NCBI GenBank assembly: GCA_016932135.1
Contig: JAFGDJ010000077.1
Coordinates: 1-49,768, forward strand
Length of the DNA: 49,768 nucleotides
From: Spirochaetales bacterium
GTDB lineage: Bacteria; Spirochaetota; Spirochaetia; JAFGDJ01
Direction of reading: 5' to 3'
A model generated the notes under the pieces. The model had not been told where the DNA came from, did not search any database, and saw nothing but the letters and a program-made list of their open reading frames with translations. The position numbers and the translations under genes were made by a program. This document shows, one piece after another, positions 25,492-34,019 of the stretch (position 1 is the first letter of the stretch; every line of letters begins with the position of its first letter).

Positions 25492-26484
25492 ATGCGATTC
25501 AAGAATCACAGAACCCAAATAATCCTTGGCTTTTTTTTATGTGTGGCGACGCTGCTCCCCGTTTATCTCCCTGCTGAAGAAGCGGCGGCTGTGGACCATC
25601 CCCGGCTGGAGGAATACCTCATACTGAACGAACAGGAAGAACGGCTGGCCGAGTACGCCGACGATAAGGCCATGCTCAATCTCAAACTGTATCAGCTCGA
25701 CCTGATAAACGAAAGCCGCCGCCGCGCCGGGGTGGGGCCGGTGGAACTGGATATCCTGGCCTGCAGGACGGCCAACCGTATGGCTCGGGAAGCGGCGGCG
25801 GAGGGGTTCATGGGGCACTGGAACACCCGGGGCGAGAAACCCTATCACCGCTGGGCTTTTGCCGGCGGAAGGGATCACGTCATGGAAAACGCCGCCGCCC
25901 GCTGGAGTTCGGCGCCTTTGCCCGGCGGGCCGGAAGCGATAGAAACCTATATGCGGGAGGCTCACATCGCCTTTATGAACGAGCTGCCCCCCAACGACGG
26001 GCATCGGCAAAACTGCGTCGATCCGCTGCATACCCATGTGGGGCTGGGAGTCGCTTTACAGGGGCAGGAGTTTCGTTACTACGAGGAGTTCCTGGACCGA
26101 TACCTGGATTTCGCCGAAGCGCCGTCCCGGGCGGCGGTAAGTGAAGAGTTCATCCTGCATGTTCGGCCGCTGGAAGAAGCTTACAATATCTACGCCCTGG
26201 TGGCGTTTTATGAAGATTATCCCCGTCCCATGACGGTGCAGATGATAAATCGCCGGGGTTCCTATCCCGACTATACCGATTCCCGGGTCCTGGCCCTCTG
26301 GCCCTGGGATCTTCAGCCGATGAGGGATCAGGAGAGCCGGTGGTCCGCCATCCCCCTGAATTTTACCAGGCCAGGGCTCTACTATGTGCATATCTACCTC
26401 ACCCGGGGGGAACTCCCGCGAAGCGGTAGCGTGTCCACCCGGGGGAAGATTCAGGCTTCGGGTTATGTGGTGGAGGTGAAGTGA
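25492..26484 (+). CDS. CAP/SCP-domain secreted protein
   Basis: About 330 residues. A signal peptide (IILGFFLCVATLLPVYLPAEE) precedes a CAP (cysteine-rich secretory/PR-1-like) domain: LDLINESRRRAGVGPVELD, ANRMAREAAAEGFMGHWN, a HVMENAA segment and HTHVGLGVAL. A further 120-residue beta-rich C-terminal domain has no family I recognise. It should be exported to the periplasm or outside. The track start at 25336 would run through the divergent crcB promoter region; ATG 25492 gives a proper signal peptide, although no clear ribosome-binding site is visible. The last base of its stop codon is the first base of the next ATG. Confidence 0.8.
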   Translation: MRFKNHRTQIILGFFLCVATLLPVYLPAEEAAAVDHPRLEEYLILNEQEERLAEYADDKAMLNLKLYQLDLINESRRRAGVGPVELDILACRTANRMAREAAAEGFMGHWNTRGEKPYHRWAFAGGRDHVMENAAARWSSAPLPGGPEAIETYMREAHIAFMNELPPNDGHRQNCVDPLHTHVGLGVALQGQEFRYYEEFLDRYLDFAEAPSRAAVSEEFILHVRPLEEAYNIYALVAFYEDYPRPMTVQMINRRGSYPDYTDSRVLALWPWDLQPMRDQESRWSAIPLNFTRPGLYYVHIYLTRGELPRSGSVSTRGKIQASGYVVEVK

Positions 26485-27452
26485 TGCTGAAAGTATTCCG
26501 ACCGGAGGTGTTCCAGGGGAATCTCCGAAAAAAGGGTTACTTCGAAGGGTGGTACTTCAAGCATGTTTCGGCGGATCTGTCCAGGGTGCTGGCTTTCATC
26601 CCCGGGGTGTCTCTTTCCGGGGAAGATCCCCACGCCTTTATCCAGGTTATCGACGGGGTGAGCGGAGAAACCTGGTACAGCCGGTTCCCCTTACAGGATT
26701 TTCATTGGACCCGGGAGCCTTTTTCCGTAACCCTGGGAGAAAACCGCTTTTCTCTCCAGGGTTCTTCGGTCCATCTGCGGCAAGAAGACCTAACCCTGGA
26801 TGCGGAGATCACCTATGACGCCGCGTCCCCCTTTCCCCGGAGCCTCCGGTGGCCCGGCATCATGGGGCCCTATTCCTTTGTCCCCTTCATGGAGTGTAAT
26901 CACGGGGTGGTTTCCATGGATCACCGGGTGAGCGGTAAGGTTGAGCTGAACGACCGGCCCGTGAATTTCGCCGGCGGCCGGGGCTACATCGAAAAGGATT
27001 GGGGCTCCTCCTTTCCGGAAGCCTGGATCTGGCTGCAGTGCAACAACTTCGAGAATTCTCCCGGCACATCCTTTATGCTGTCCCTGGCCAAGATACCCTG
27101 GCTGGGGAAGTCTTTTCTAGGGTTTCTTTCCTTTTTGTATTATCAGGGCAGGGTGTACCGTTTCGCCACCTACAACGGTTCCCGTTACTCCGACGTGCGT
27201 TTCGACGGACTGAACCTGGAACTCACCCTCTCCGGCGGCGACGGAAACCTGGAAGTGCGGGCACTGATGAGCCGAGCGGGAGAACTGAAAGCCCCTTCCC
27301 GGGGTTCCATGGCCCGGCGCATCAAGGAGAGCATCGATTCGGAAGTGACTCTGCGTTTCAGCGCGACCAAAGAGAAAGAAGTTTTTCTCGGACCGGGCAG
27401 ACGGGCCGGTCTGGAGATCATTGATCCGATAGTGGAGATGCTGAAGCGGTGA
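26484..27452 (+). CDS. Tocopherol-cyclase-like (lipocalin-fold) protein
   Basis: A 322-residue soluble protein with the opening KKGYFEGWYFKHVSAD, then ECNHGVVSMDHRVSG and RGYIEKDWGSSFPEAWIWLQ. This is the pattern of the tocopherol cyclase family (two lipocalin-like barrels). Bacterial members are not known to make tocopherol and probably bind or modify a lipid-like ligand; the activity here cannot be told. It is translationally coupled to the CAP-domain gene (TGATG overlap) with GGAGG eight bases upstream. There is no signal peptide. Confidence 0.75.
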   Translation: MLKVFRPEVFQGNLRKKGYFEGWYFKHVSADLSRVLAFIPGVSLSGEDPHAFIQVIDGVSGETWYSRFPLQDFHWTREPFSVTLGENRFSLQGSSVHLRQEDLTLDAEITYDAASPFPRSLRWPGIMGPYSFVPFMECNHGVVSMDHRVSGKVELNDRPVNFAGGRGYIEKDWGSSFPEAWIWLQCNNFENSPGTSFMLSLAKIPWLGKSFLGFLSFLYYQGRVYRFATYNGSRYSDVRFDGLNLELTLSGGDGNLEVRALMSRAGELKAPSRGSMARRIKESIDSEVTLRFSATKEKEVFLGPGRRAGLEIIDPIVEMLKR

Positions 27453-27498
27453 AAAACGCGACTTCTGACTGAAACTTTTCGGCATCCTGCAATACTCT

Positions 27499-27527
27499 TT
27501 GTTGAATTATCTTATCTGTGCTATATT
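27499..27527 (+). promoter_or_regulatory. Sigma-70-type promoter
   Basis: TTGTTG (27499-27504), a 17-base spacer and TATATT (27522-27527), in an AT-rich gap, 24 bases before the start codon of the transglutaminase-TPR gene. Confidence 0.45.
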
Positions 27528-27551
27528 TCCTCCAGAGGAACAGAAACAGTC

Positions 27552-29729
27552 ATGAAAAAACCGATCTTATCAGTGCTTCTGGTGTGTGTATTTTTTCCCG
27601 TCGGCCTGGTGGCGGAAGAAGCCGGAAAAATAAATTACGACGAATATTACCGTTTCCCTTTTTCCATGGCGGTGGAGTATCAGAGCCTTTCTCCTTTTGA
27701 TGATTATGGTGCCCGGTTTAACATTTTTGAAGTATCCGGCACCGGTAGAATACCCTTTCCGAAAACGCCCTCCTTTCAAGCCCAGGTTAACGCAGGATAT
27801 CTCCGTTTTGATTCCTGGGATGAGGACCATCCGGATCGTTGGGATCACTACCATTTGTTTGGAGGCGCCGGGCTTGCTTTTTCTTCCCGCTTTACCCGGG
27901 ATTTTGAGATTGGGACGGATATCATCGCCGGTTTTTCCGAAGCGGTGTTCCCCTTTCTCAGTTCCCTGGAAACAGCAGGAGCCCCGTATTTCTTTGCCTC
28001 TCTGGGAGGCCACATTGCCCTGGATCCATCCTACAATATCAGTGTAAACCTTCATCCCCGGCTCAGATACCAATATTGCTTGTTGAAGGATGTGGATTTC
28101 AGTGATTTTGACGGGTTTGCCCTGTCTCTCGGAGCGGCAATTCATTATCGCTTTGGAGATGATCCCGACTCCTCCCGGGGTATCATCCGCAGTATCGCTT
28201 TCCAGGACATCTCCATCTCGCCCATGTTTGCCGCTATGCAGAGTTATTACAATGCTCATCCCTTTGGTTCGGTCAAATTAAAAAACACCGAGAAGGTTAG
28301 AATTGAGGATGTGTCGGTGAGCTTTTTTCAGGCGGGGATGATGGACGCACCCACGAATTGTTGTTCCTTCGGTTTCCTCGAGCCCGGTGAAACCGTCACT
28401 GCAAACCTCTTGGCAGCGTATAACCAGGAAGTCTTCCGGACGGAAGGAATCACCCCGATGACGGGAGAAATTATCGTTCATTATACCATGAGAGGCCGCC
28501 CGGCCGAACAGCGCCAGAGTATTTCCTATGATCTTTATGATAAGACAGCCCTTACCTGGGATGACGATGCCAAGGCGGCAGCCTTTATTACACCCGCGGA
28601 CAGTGCCCTGCGAAACTATATGACTTTTATAAAAAATGCCGCCCGAGAGTATAGTCTGACAACCTGGAGCGAACCGGTCCAAACGGCCATGCAGGTTTAC
28701 CATGCCCTGGCGGAACTGGGGCTGGTTTATCAGGTCGATCCTACTTCTCCTTTCAGTGTGGCAAAAGGAGATCCTTTCGTGGTGGATTCCATAAGTCTGC
28801 CCCGGGATACGCTGAAAAGAACATCCGGCGACTGCGACGACCTGACGGTTCTTTTTGCCAGCATGCTGGAATGTGTCGGCATACCCAGCGGTTATATCAC
28901 CGTGCCGGGGCATATCTTTCCTGTGTTTGACACAGGCATTCCGATAAGGGATTACCGAAATCTAAATCCTCAGCGTGACATGAGCATTTCCCTAGGTAAC
29001 ACGCTCTGGCTGCCGGTGGAAATTACTTTGGTGGGACAAGGAAATTTTCTTGAGGCCTGGAGGAAGGCCTGTGAAGCCTGGAACGCCTGGAGCGAAGAAC
29101 CGGATAAACGACATTTTCTCAGGACTGCCGAGGCAAGGGAGATATATCGGCCGGTGGGGTTGAGGGAGGCCGACCTGGGGCTGCAATACGGCGATCCGGA
29201 AGCCCTGGCGGCATCCTTTGCCGCGGATTTTACCGTTTTACAAGACCTGATCCTTTCCGATTATCTGGAGACCGCCAGGGTCAAGAACCGGAAACAAGAT
29301 TTCAACGCCCTGGGGGTTATGTATTCCCTCTTCGGACGATACAAAGAATCGGAAGAAGCTTTTACCCGGGCTCTGCGGCTGGACAAAAATTATGTAGCGG
29401 CCAAGGTAAACAGAGGAAATGTGGCTTTTCTGGCGGGGGATTATCCCGAAGCCATCAGGCAATATAATCAGGTTCTTAATGACCTTGAAGACCCGGCGGG
29501 AAAAAATAAAAACATGACGGTTCTGCTCATGCTGAATTTATCAAAGTCCTATTACGGCGCGGAAAATTTTACCGAAGCGAAAAACTATTTCGACAGGGCT
29601 AAGGAAATTGATCCTGAAGCGGTCAAGGGGTATGGGTATCTGGGGGGAACGGATGGAGGAGACGGCACCAGGTCTTCCGACGCCAGGTCCACGGGATTGA
29701 TCATGTTTGCCCCGGGGGAGGAGGAATAA
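27552..29729 (+). CDS. Secreted transglutaminase-like/TPR protein
   Basis: A 725-residue exported protein. The signal peptide (LLVCVFFPVGLVAEE) is followed by about 190 residues of alternating beta strands with aromatic ends, resembling an outer-membrane-barrel-like domain. A linker leads to a transglutaminase-like core with SGDCDDLTVLFASMLECVGIPSGYITVPGHIFPVFD (Cys, His and Asp visible) at about residues 415-460. The last 120 residues are TPR repeats (FNALGVMYSLFGRYKESEEAFTRALRLD and the next copy). It may act as a protease or cross-linker on envelope proteins. It overlaps the next gene in TAATG, so the two are coupled. Confidence 0.75.
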   Translation: MKKPILSVLLVCVFFPVGLVAEEAGKINYDEYYRFPFSMAVEYQSLSPFDDYGARFNIFEVSGTGRIPFPKTPSFQAQVNAGYLRFDSWDEDHPDRWDHYHLFGGAGLAFSSRFTRDFEIGTDIIAGFSEAVFPFLSSLETAGAPYFFASLGGHIALDPSYNISVNLHPRLRYQYCLLKDVDFSDFDGFALSLGAAIHYRFGDDPDSSRGIIRSIAFQDISISPMFAAMQSYYNAHPFGSVKLKNTEKVRIEDVSVSFFQAGMMDAPTNCCSFGFLEPGETVTANLLAAYNQEVFRTEGITPMTGEIIVHYTMRGRPAEQRQSISYDLYDKTALTWDDDAKAAAFITPADSALRNYMTFIKNAAREYSLTTWSEPVQTAMQVYHALAELGLVYQVDPTSPFSVAKGDPFVVDSISLPRDTLKRTSGDCDDLTVLFASMLECVGIPSGYITVPGHIFPVFDTGIPIRDYRNLNPQRDMSISLGNTLWLPVEITLVGQGNFLEAWRKACEAWNAWSEEPDKRHFLRTAEAREIYRPVGLREADLGLQYGDPEALAASFAADFTVLQDLILSDYLETARVKNRKQDFNALGVMYSLFGRYKESEEAFTRALRLDKNYVAAKVNRGNVAFLAGDYPEAIRQYNQVLNDLEDPAGKNKNMTVLLMLNLSKSYYGAENFTEAKNYFDRAKEIDPEAVKGYGYLGGTDGGDGTRSSDARSTGLIMFAPGEEE

Positions 29730-32575
29730 TGAAAACGAGTAAAAGCTCTTTGTATACAGTCTTCATTGTCCTCTCTCTTTTTTTAACTGCCTGTCCGTCC
29801 CCGGTGGGACAGAACATCCTGGACAAAGTACGGGATACAGGTCTTCCTTCGGTGACCATTACCGATCCCCTGCACGGTGCCGTCTACACCCAGCATCAGT
29901 CCGTCGCCGGTATTGTCTCCGATGAAGGCGGCGAGATTCTCCGGGTGGACTGGGACGTATCCGGCCCCTTCGGCAGCCTGTCCTCCGGTTCCCTTACCGG
30001 CGACGAAATCGGGACGGACGGATCCTTTGATTTCTCTTTCTATACCACCGATTTTTCTTCCGACATCGTAGTCTCTGTAAACGCGGTGGACTGGAATAAC
30101 AATACAAACCGGACGGCAATTACACTGATATACCCCGGCAGTTCAATACCCTCCTTTGCCGCCGCGGCGGGAAACAAAGCGGTATCCCTGTCCTGGGAAG
30201 AGGTTCCCGGAGCATCGAGTTATACCGTCTACTACACCACCGACGGTAACACACCCCAGGCGGGCTACGGGGAGCAGATCGGCCCGCTGGAGAACGCCTG
30301 CGGCGAAGATGCACCCTGCGTGCTGACGGGGTTGGAGAACGGTGCCCTCCACGCCTTTCTCCTCACGGCGGCCTCCGCCGACGGAGAGAGCACCTGGTCC
30401 AGCGCCGTGATCCATGTGGTGCCTCTTTCGCGTTTCACCCTTTCACCTATCATACGCCCCGAGGAAGGCCGCATACGGATCGAATGGCCTTATCCGTCCG
30501 ACGGGTACGATTACATCGTCTACCGCGCCGAGTCGGAAGACGGACCCTTTTCCAACATCTCCGGCCCCTTGCATACCTGGTATTTCTACGATTCCGCGGC
30601 TCAGGAAGATACGGCCTATTGGTACGCCCTGGCCCCGGCTTTGCCCGGGGCGGTGATGAGCTACCCTGAGCCCGGGGAAGTGTTCCCCTTCGTGGAAACC
30701 GCCGACAGGGCTCTCTCCTTTGCCGACACACCGGACAGTGCGGAGGATGTGTTTATTTCCGGAACCTACGCCTATGTGGCCGACCGGACGAGTCTTGAGG
30801 TGCTGGATATCTCCGACCCGGGCCGCCCGGTGCGCCTGGCGGACCGGAGGATAGAATACCCTTCGAATATGCTCGGTCCGGTGGATTTCTGTGACGCCGG
30901 AGGCGGCTTGCTCCTGGCCGCTTCCGCGGCCATGGAACTGCGGATCTACGACATCTCCACCCCCGGAATACCGACGGAGGTGCAAACCTGTAATATCGAA
31001 GGAAGCAGTGATGCCGTTACCTATGCCGACGGCTGGGCTTACTGCGCCGTGGACAACTATGGCATTTACGGCGCCTCCCTGGCCGATCCCGAAAACGCAG
31101 AGCTGATAACAACACCTCTGGAGCCAATCGGGGGTACTTGGTTATCCGACAGGATAATCTGCCGGGATAGTACCATTTATATGCATTATCGGATATCCGG
31201 TTCCGACTCCCGTATCAGAATATACAATATTACCTCCCCGGGTTCCGCTCTATCCTTTGATTCCGATATACTGATGGGCTCCATATCCTTTGAGGATATG
31301 GTTCTCCATGAATCCGGCGGGGTTCTCTATGCCTTCCTGGCGTGTTCTTCTCTGGGGGTTCGGGTGGTAAACCTGGATACGGGAACGGTAGAAGCCACCC
31401 CGGCGGCTTTCAGTTCCCTGCCCAATGCGTCGAAGTTGGAGATTGTCGGTTCAACCCTCTATGTGGTGGGGGGCGTGATTACCGCCTTCGATGTCGCCGA
31501 TCCCCTGAATCCGGTAAAACTTTTCGTCACGCCTCCGGCAGGCGGGTCTCTCGCTGTTTCCGGGCTTTTCGGCTATACGGCGTCGGCCTTCGGCGGGGTG
31601 AAGGCCTACGATCTTTCTCCGCCGCCGAGGCTGACTGAACGGGGCTCCTGGAGCGGGTCCGTCGGTTCGGAAGATTCGGCCTGCCTCCTTCGGGGAGAGA
31701 CCGCCTATGTGGCATCTTCCCTTTCTTCGGCCCCCTATATTTCGATTTTTCACGTCGATGAATCCGCCGGAACCGTCACCCTGGCGGGCCAGACGGCTGA
31801 AAACGGGTACGGCCAGGGCCTCGCCCTTCGGGGAAACTACGCCTTTATCCATGCCAGACCGTCAGCCGATCCGGATTATTATTTCCAGGTCTGGGACCTT
31901 TCCGACCCGGCGTCCCCGGAGCTTGTCGCGTCCCTGGAAACGCCGGCCCAGGCCCATGATTTGGCGGTCTATGGTGATCATGTCTACCTCGCTTTAGGCA
32001 CCCAGGGTCTGATGATTATCGATATATCCGATCCCGAAAGCCCTCAACCGGTGTCCATGTATCCTTTCAGCGGCGCGGTTTACGATGTGGACCTGCAGGG
32101 AGGGTATGCCTATGTAGGCAGCGCGAGCGGGGGCGTTACCGTACTGGATGTTTCCTCACCCCAGACTCCCAGGTATCGTACCGCGGTCTCCGACGGCACG
32201 GTATACCGGATTGCCCTGGGAGACGGAATCCTCGCGGTAGCGGATATGGAATCATCCCTGGGGAGATTGTTGACCCTGGATCTGTCGGACCTGGATTCGC
32301 CGGCTCTTCTCTCCACAATAGTTGCCGGCGGAGAAGATAACAAGCCCGCCGGGCTGTGTATCCGGGGGAATTATATATTTCACGGATGCTGGGCCGAGGG
32401 ATCCTTACCGGAGGAAGCGGGAATTCGCATCATCGACTCTTCAACGGCCAACAATCCCTTTGTCCTGGACCATGATAATCTTGGCGGTACCACCGATTCC
32501 TGGACCCTGACGGTTTCCGGTAACCGGCTTATTTCCGTGGAGGGTTACAGAGTCGTTCTTTACACCCTGAAATAG
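29729..32575 (+). CDS. Large lipoprotein with LVIVD beta-propeller repeats
   Basis: A 948-residue lipoprotein; lipobox FLTACPSP near residue 22. The N-terminal part holds an Ig-like segment (SVTITDPLHGAVYTQHQSVAG) and two fibronectin-III-like domains (AVSLSWEEVPGASSYTVYYTT; RIRIEWPYPSDGYDYIVYRAE). From about residue 330 come LVIVD repeats of about 40 residues such as VFISGTYAYVADRTSLEVLDISDP and LQGGYAYVGSASGGVTVLDVSSP, which build one or two beta propellers. It is probably displayed on the outer membrane for binding. Translation is coupled to the transglutaminase-TPR gene; a direct partnership is inference. Confidence 0.82.
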   Translation: MKTSKSSLYTVFIVLSLFLTACPSPVGQNILDKVRDTGLPSVTITDPLHGAVYTQHQSVAGIVSDEGGEILRVDWDVSGPFGSLSSGSLTGDEIGTDGSFDFSFYTTDFSSDIVVSVNAVDWNNNTNRTAITLIYPGSSIPSFAAAAGNKAVSLSWEEVPGASSYTVYYTTDGNTPQAGYGEQIGPLENACGEDAPCVLTGLENGALHAFLLTAASADGESTWSSAVIHVVPLSRFTLSPIIRPEEGRIRIEWPYPSDGYDYIVYRAESEDGPFSNISGPLHTWYFYDSAAQEDTAYWYALAPALPGAVMSYPEPGEVFPFVETADRALSFADTPDSAEDVFISGTYAYVADRTSLEVLDISDPGRPVRLADRRIEYPSNMLGPVDFCDAGGGLLLAASAAMELRIYDISTPGIPTEVQTCNIEGSSDAVTYADGWAYCAVDNYGIYGASLADPENAELITTPLEPIGGTWLSDRIICRDSTIYMHYRISGSDSRIRIYNITSPGSALSFDSDILMGSISFEDMVLHESGGVLYAFLACSSLGVRVVNLDTGTVEATPAAFSSLPNASKLEIVGSTLYVVGGVITAFDVADPLNPVKLFVTPPAGGSLAVSGLFGYTASAFGGVKAYDLSPPPRLTERGSWSGSVGSEDSACLLRGETAYVASSLSSAPYISIFHVDESAGTVTLAGQTAENGYGQGLALRGNYAFIHARPSADPDYYFQVWDLSDPASPELVASLETPAQAHDLAVYGDHVYLALGTQGLMIIDISDPESPQPVSMYPFSGAVYDVDLQGGYAYVGSASGGVTVLDVSSPQTPRYRTAVSDGTVYRIALGDGILAVADMESSLGRLLTLDLSDLDSPALLSTIVAGGEDNKPAGLCIRGNYIFHGCWAEGSLPEEAGIRIIDSSTANNPFVLDHDNLGGTTDSWTLTVSGNRLISVEGYRVVLYTLK

Positions 32576-32599
32576 GGGAGGTTTCTTACAGCCTCCCCT
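32574..32599. terminator. Hairpin between convergent genes
   Basis: AGGGGAGG (32574-32581) pairs with CCTCCCCT (32592-32599) around a ten-base loop. The stem or loop contains parts of the stop codons of both converging genes. There is no long T-run on either side, so it is at best a weak two-way terminator. Confidence 0.4.
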
Positions 32600-33518
32600 T
32601 CATCCATTCGGCGATATCCCGGTACACCTCGTCCCGGTTGGTTTCGTTGAGAATCTCGTGACGGGCTCCGTGATAAAATTTCATGGTGACATCACCGATT
32701 CCGGCGGCTTTAAAGCCTTGGGCTACCTTCTTCACTCCCTCCGTGTTGTCCCCCACGGGGTCCTGCTCCCCGGAAACCAGCAGGATCGGCAGGTCCTTTC
32801 GGATCTCCTCGATATGTTCCGGTTTGGCGATGAACTTGACTCCTGTGATCAGGTCCCGGTAGAAGGAACAGGTAAACACGGCGCCGCAATAGGGGTCGGC
32901 GATATAGGCGTCCACCGTCTTTTCGTCCCGGGTAAGCCAGTCGAAGGCCGTGCGCCCCGGTTCGAAGGGCTTGTTGAAGGCGCCGAAGGTGAGATTGTGG
33001 TGCAGTTTGCTGGGATGTTTTGGTCCCTTGAAGGCGGTCTGCAGGGCGGCGATAAGAAGCCCAACGTCCTCCAGGGCCCCTTTTCCCGCGCTGGTTCCCG
33101 AGAGAATCAGACCGGCCAGGTCGTCTTTATACTTCATCGCGAAGGTCCGGGCCATAAGGCTGCCCATGCTGTGGCCGAAGAGAAAGAAGGGGATATCCTT
33201 CTGTTCCTCCCTGATCAGGGCACCGAGAATTCGCAGGTCTTCCACGGCTTCTATCCAGCCGTCTTTTTCCGCGAAGAAGCCCTGGTTTTCCACCCCGCCG
33301 GCGCTCATCCCGTGTCCCCGGACGTCGTGGATATACACGGCGAATCCCTCTCCTGTAAGGAATTCCGCAAAGCCTTTGTATCGTTCTTTATGTTCCGCCA
33401 TACCGTGAACTAGCTGGACAACCCCCCGGGTTCGCAAAAGCCCCGACGGGACCCACCGCAGGGCGTGGAGTTCCAGGCCGTCCCGGGAAGAAAACGTAAA
33501 GCTGTGTTCTTTCATCAT
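32586..33518 (-). CDS. Alpha/beta hydrolase, monoacylglycerol lipase/lysophospholipase-like
   Basis: A 310-residue cytoplasmic serine hydrolase of the Hydrolase_4 group. Marks are VVQLVHGMAEHKERYKGFAEFL with the oxyanion HG, YIHDVRGHGMSAG, the nucleophile elbow FLFGHSMGSLMA (Ser), VSGEQDPVGD (Asp) and YHGARHEILNE (His). The set and spacing match bacterial monoacylglycerol lipases. GAGGGA lies before the start. It is convergent with the LVIVD gene and has no partner on its strand. Confidence 0.9.
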   Translation of the reverse strand: MMKEHSFTFSSRDGLELHALRWVPSGLLRTRGVVQLVHGMAEHKERYKGFAEFLTGEGFAVYIHDVRGHGMSAGGVENQGFFAEKDGWIEAVEDLRILGALIREEQKDIPFFLFGHSMGSLMARTFAMKYKDDLAGLILSGTSAGKGALEDVGLLIAALQTAFKGPKHPSKLHHNLTFGAFNKPFEPGRTAFDWLTRDEKTVDAYIADPYCGAVFTCSFYRDLITGVKFIAKPEHIEEIRKDLPILLVSGEQDPVGDNTEGVKKVAQGFKAAGIGDVTMKFYHGARHEILNETNRDEVYRDIAEWMKGRL

Positions 33519-33603
33519 GGTTTTTCCCTCTTTTCAGTGTTATGTTCTCATCATAGCACAGATGAAACCGCCGTGGTGTAAAAAATCGCCGGCTCCGCTC
33601 GAT

Positions 33604-33632
33604 TTGACTTGCCGATTATCGATACATATAAT
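33604..33632 (+). promoter_or_regulatory. Strong sigma-70-type promoter for the phosphorelay genes
   Basis: TTGACT (33604-33609), 17 bases, TATAAT (33627-33632), followed 19 bases later by the ATG of the lone receiver gene with AAAGGA in between. One of the best consensus matches in the window. Confidence 0.7.
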
Positions 33633-33650
33633 TCATCTTAAAAGGATACT

Positions 33651-34019
33651 ATGAATAAAACAGGACTATTGTACATCGATGATGAATACATGAATCTTCT
33701 TGCCTTTGAAGCGCAGTTCAGAAGAGCCTACCGGGTTTTTTGTTTCGGCAAGGTTGCCGAAGCCTTTGAATGTCTCGAGAAGAACGAGATTCAGTTTGTT
33801 TTCTCCGATCAACGGATGCCCAAGACTCTGGGGACCGAATTCCTTTCCCAGGTGCGGGAGCGGTTTCCGACTGTCCACAGGGCTGTTATTTCAGGGTTCA
33901 CCGAGGACGGAGCCATTAAGAAGGGAATAGAGGCGGGAACGGTAGAGGCGGCTTTTGAGAAACCCTATAGAATAAAGGAAATCGAGGCTTATATTCGGGA
34001 GGTCTCGAGTGGACACTGA
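33651..34019 (+). CDS. Single-domain response regulator
   Basis: A 122-residue receiver without an output domain. The acidic pocket is in LLYIDDEY, the phospho-acceptor is Asp 53 in FVFSDQRMP, a conserved Ser/Gly-type switch lies in AVISGF, and the Lys is in AAFEKPYR. The SDQRMP and EKPY spellings are those of receivers related to HD-GYP and phosphorelay proteins. It overlaps the following hybrid kinase gene by 11 bases and should exchange phosphate with it or with the third gene. Confidence 0.9.
   Translation: MNKTGLLYIDDEYMNLLAFEAQFRRAYRVFCFGKVAEAFECLEKNEIQFVFSDQRMPKTLGTEFLSQVRERFPTVHRAVISGFTEDGAIKKGIEAGTVEAAFEKPYRIKEIEAYIREVSSGH

Noticed and set aside
29800-32500. Many overlapping ORFs on both strands inside the LVIVD lipoprotein gene
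   Set aside because: They are shadows of a high-GC coding frame; none has a plausible start signal or recognisable protein pattern.
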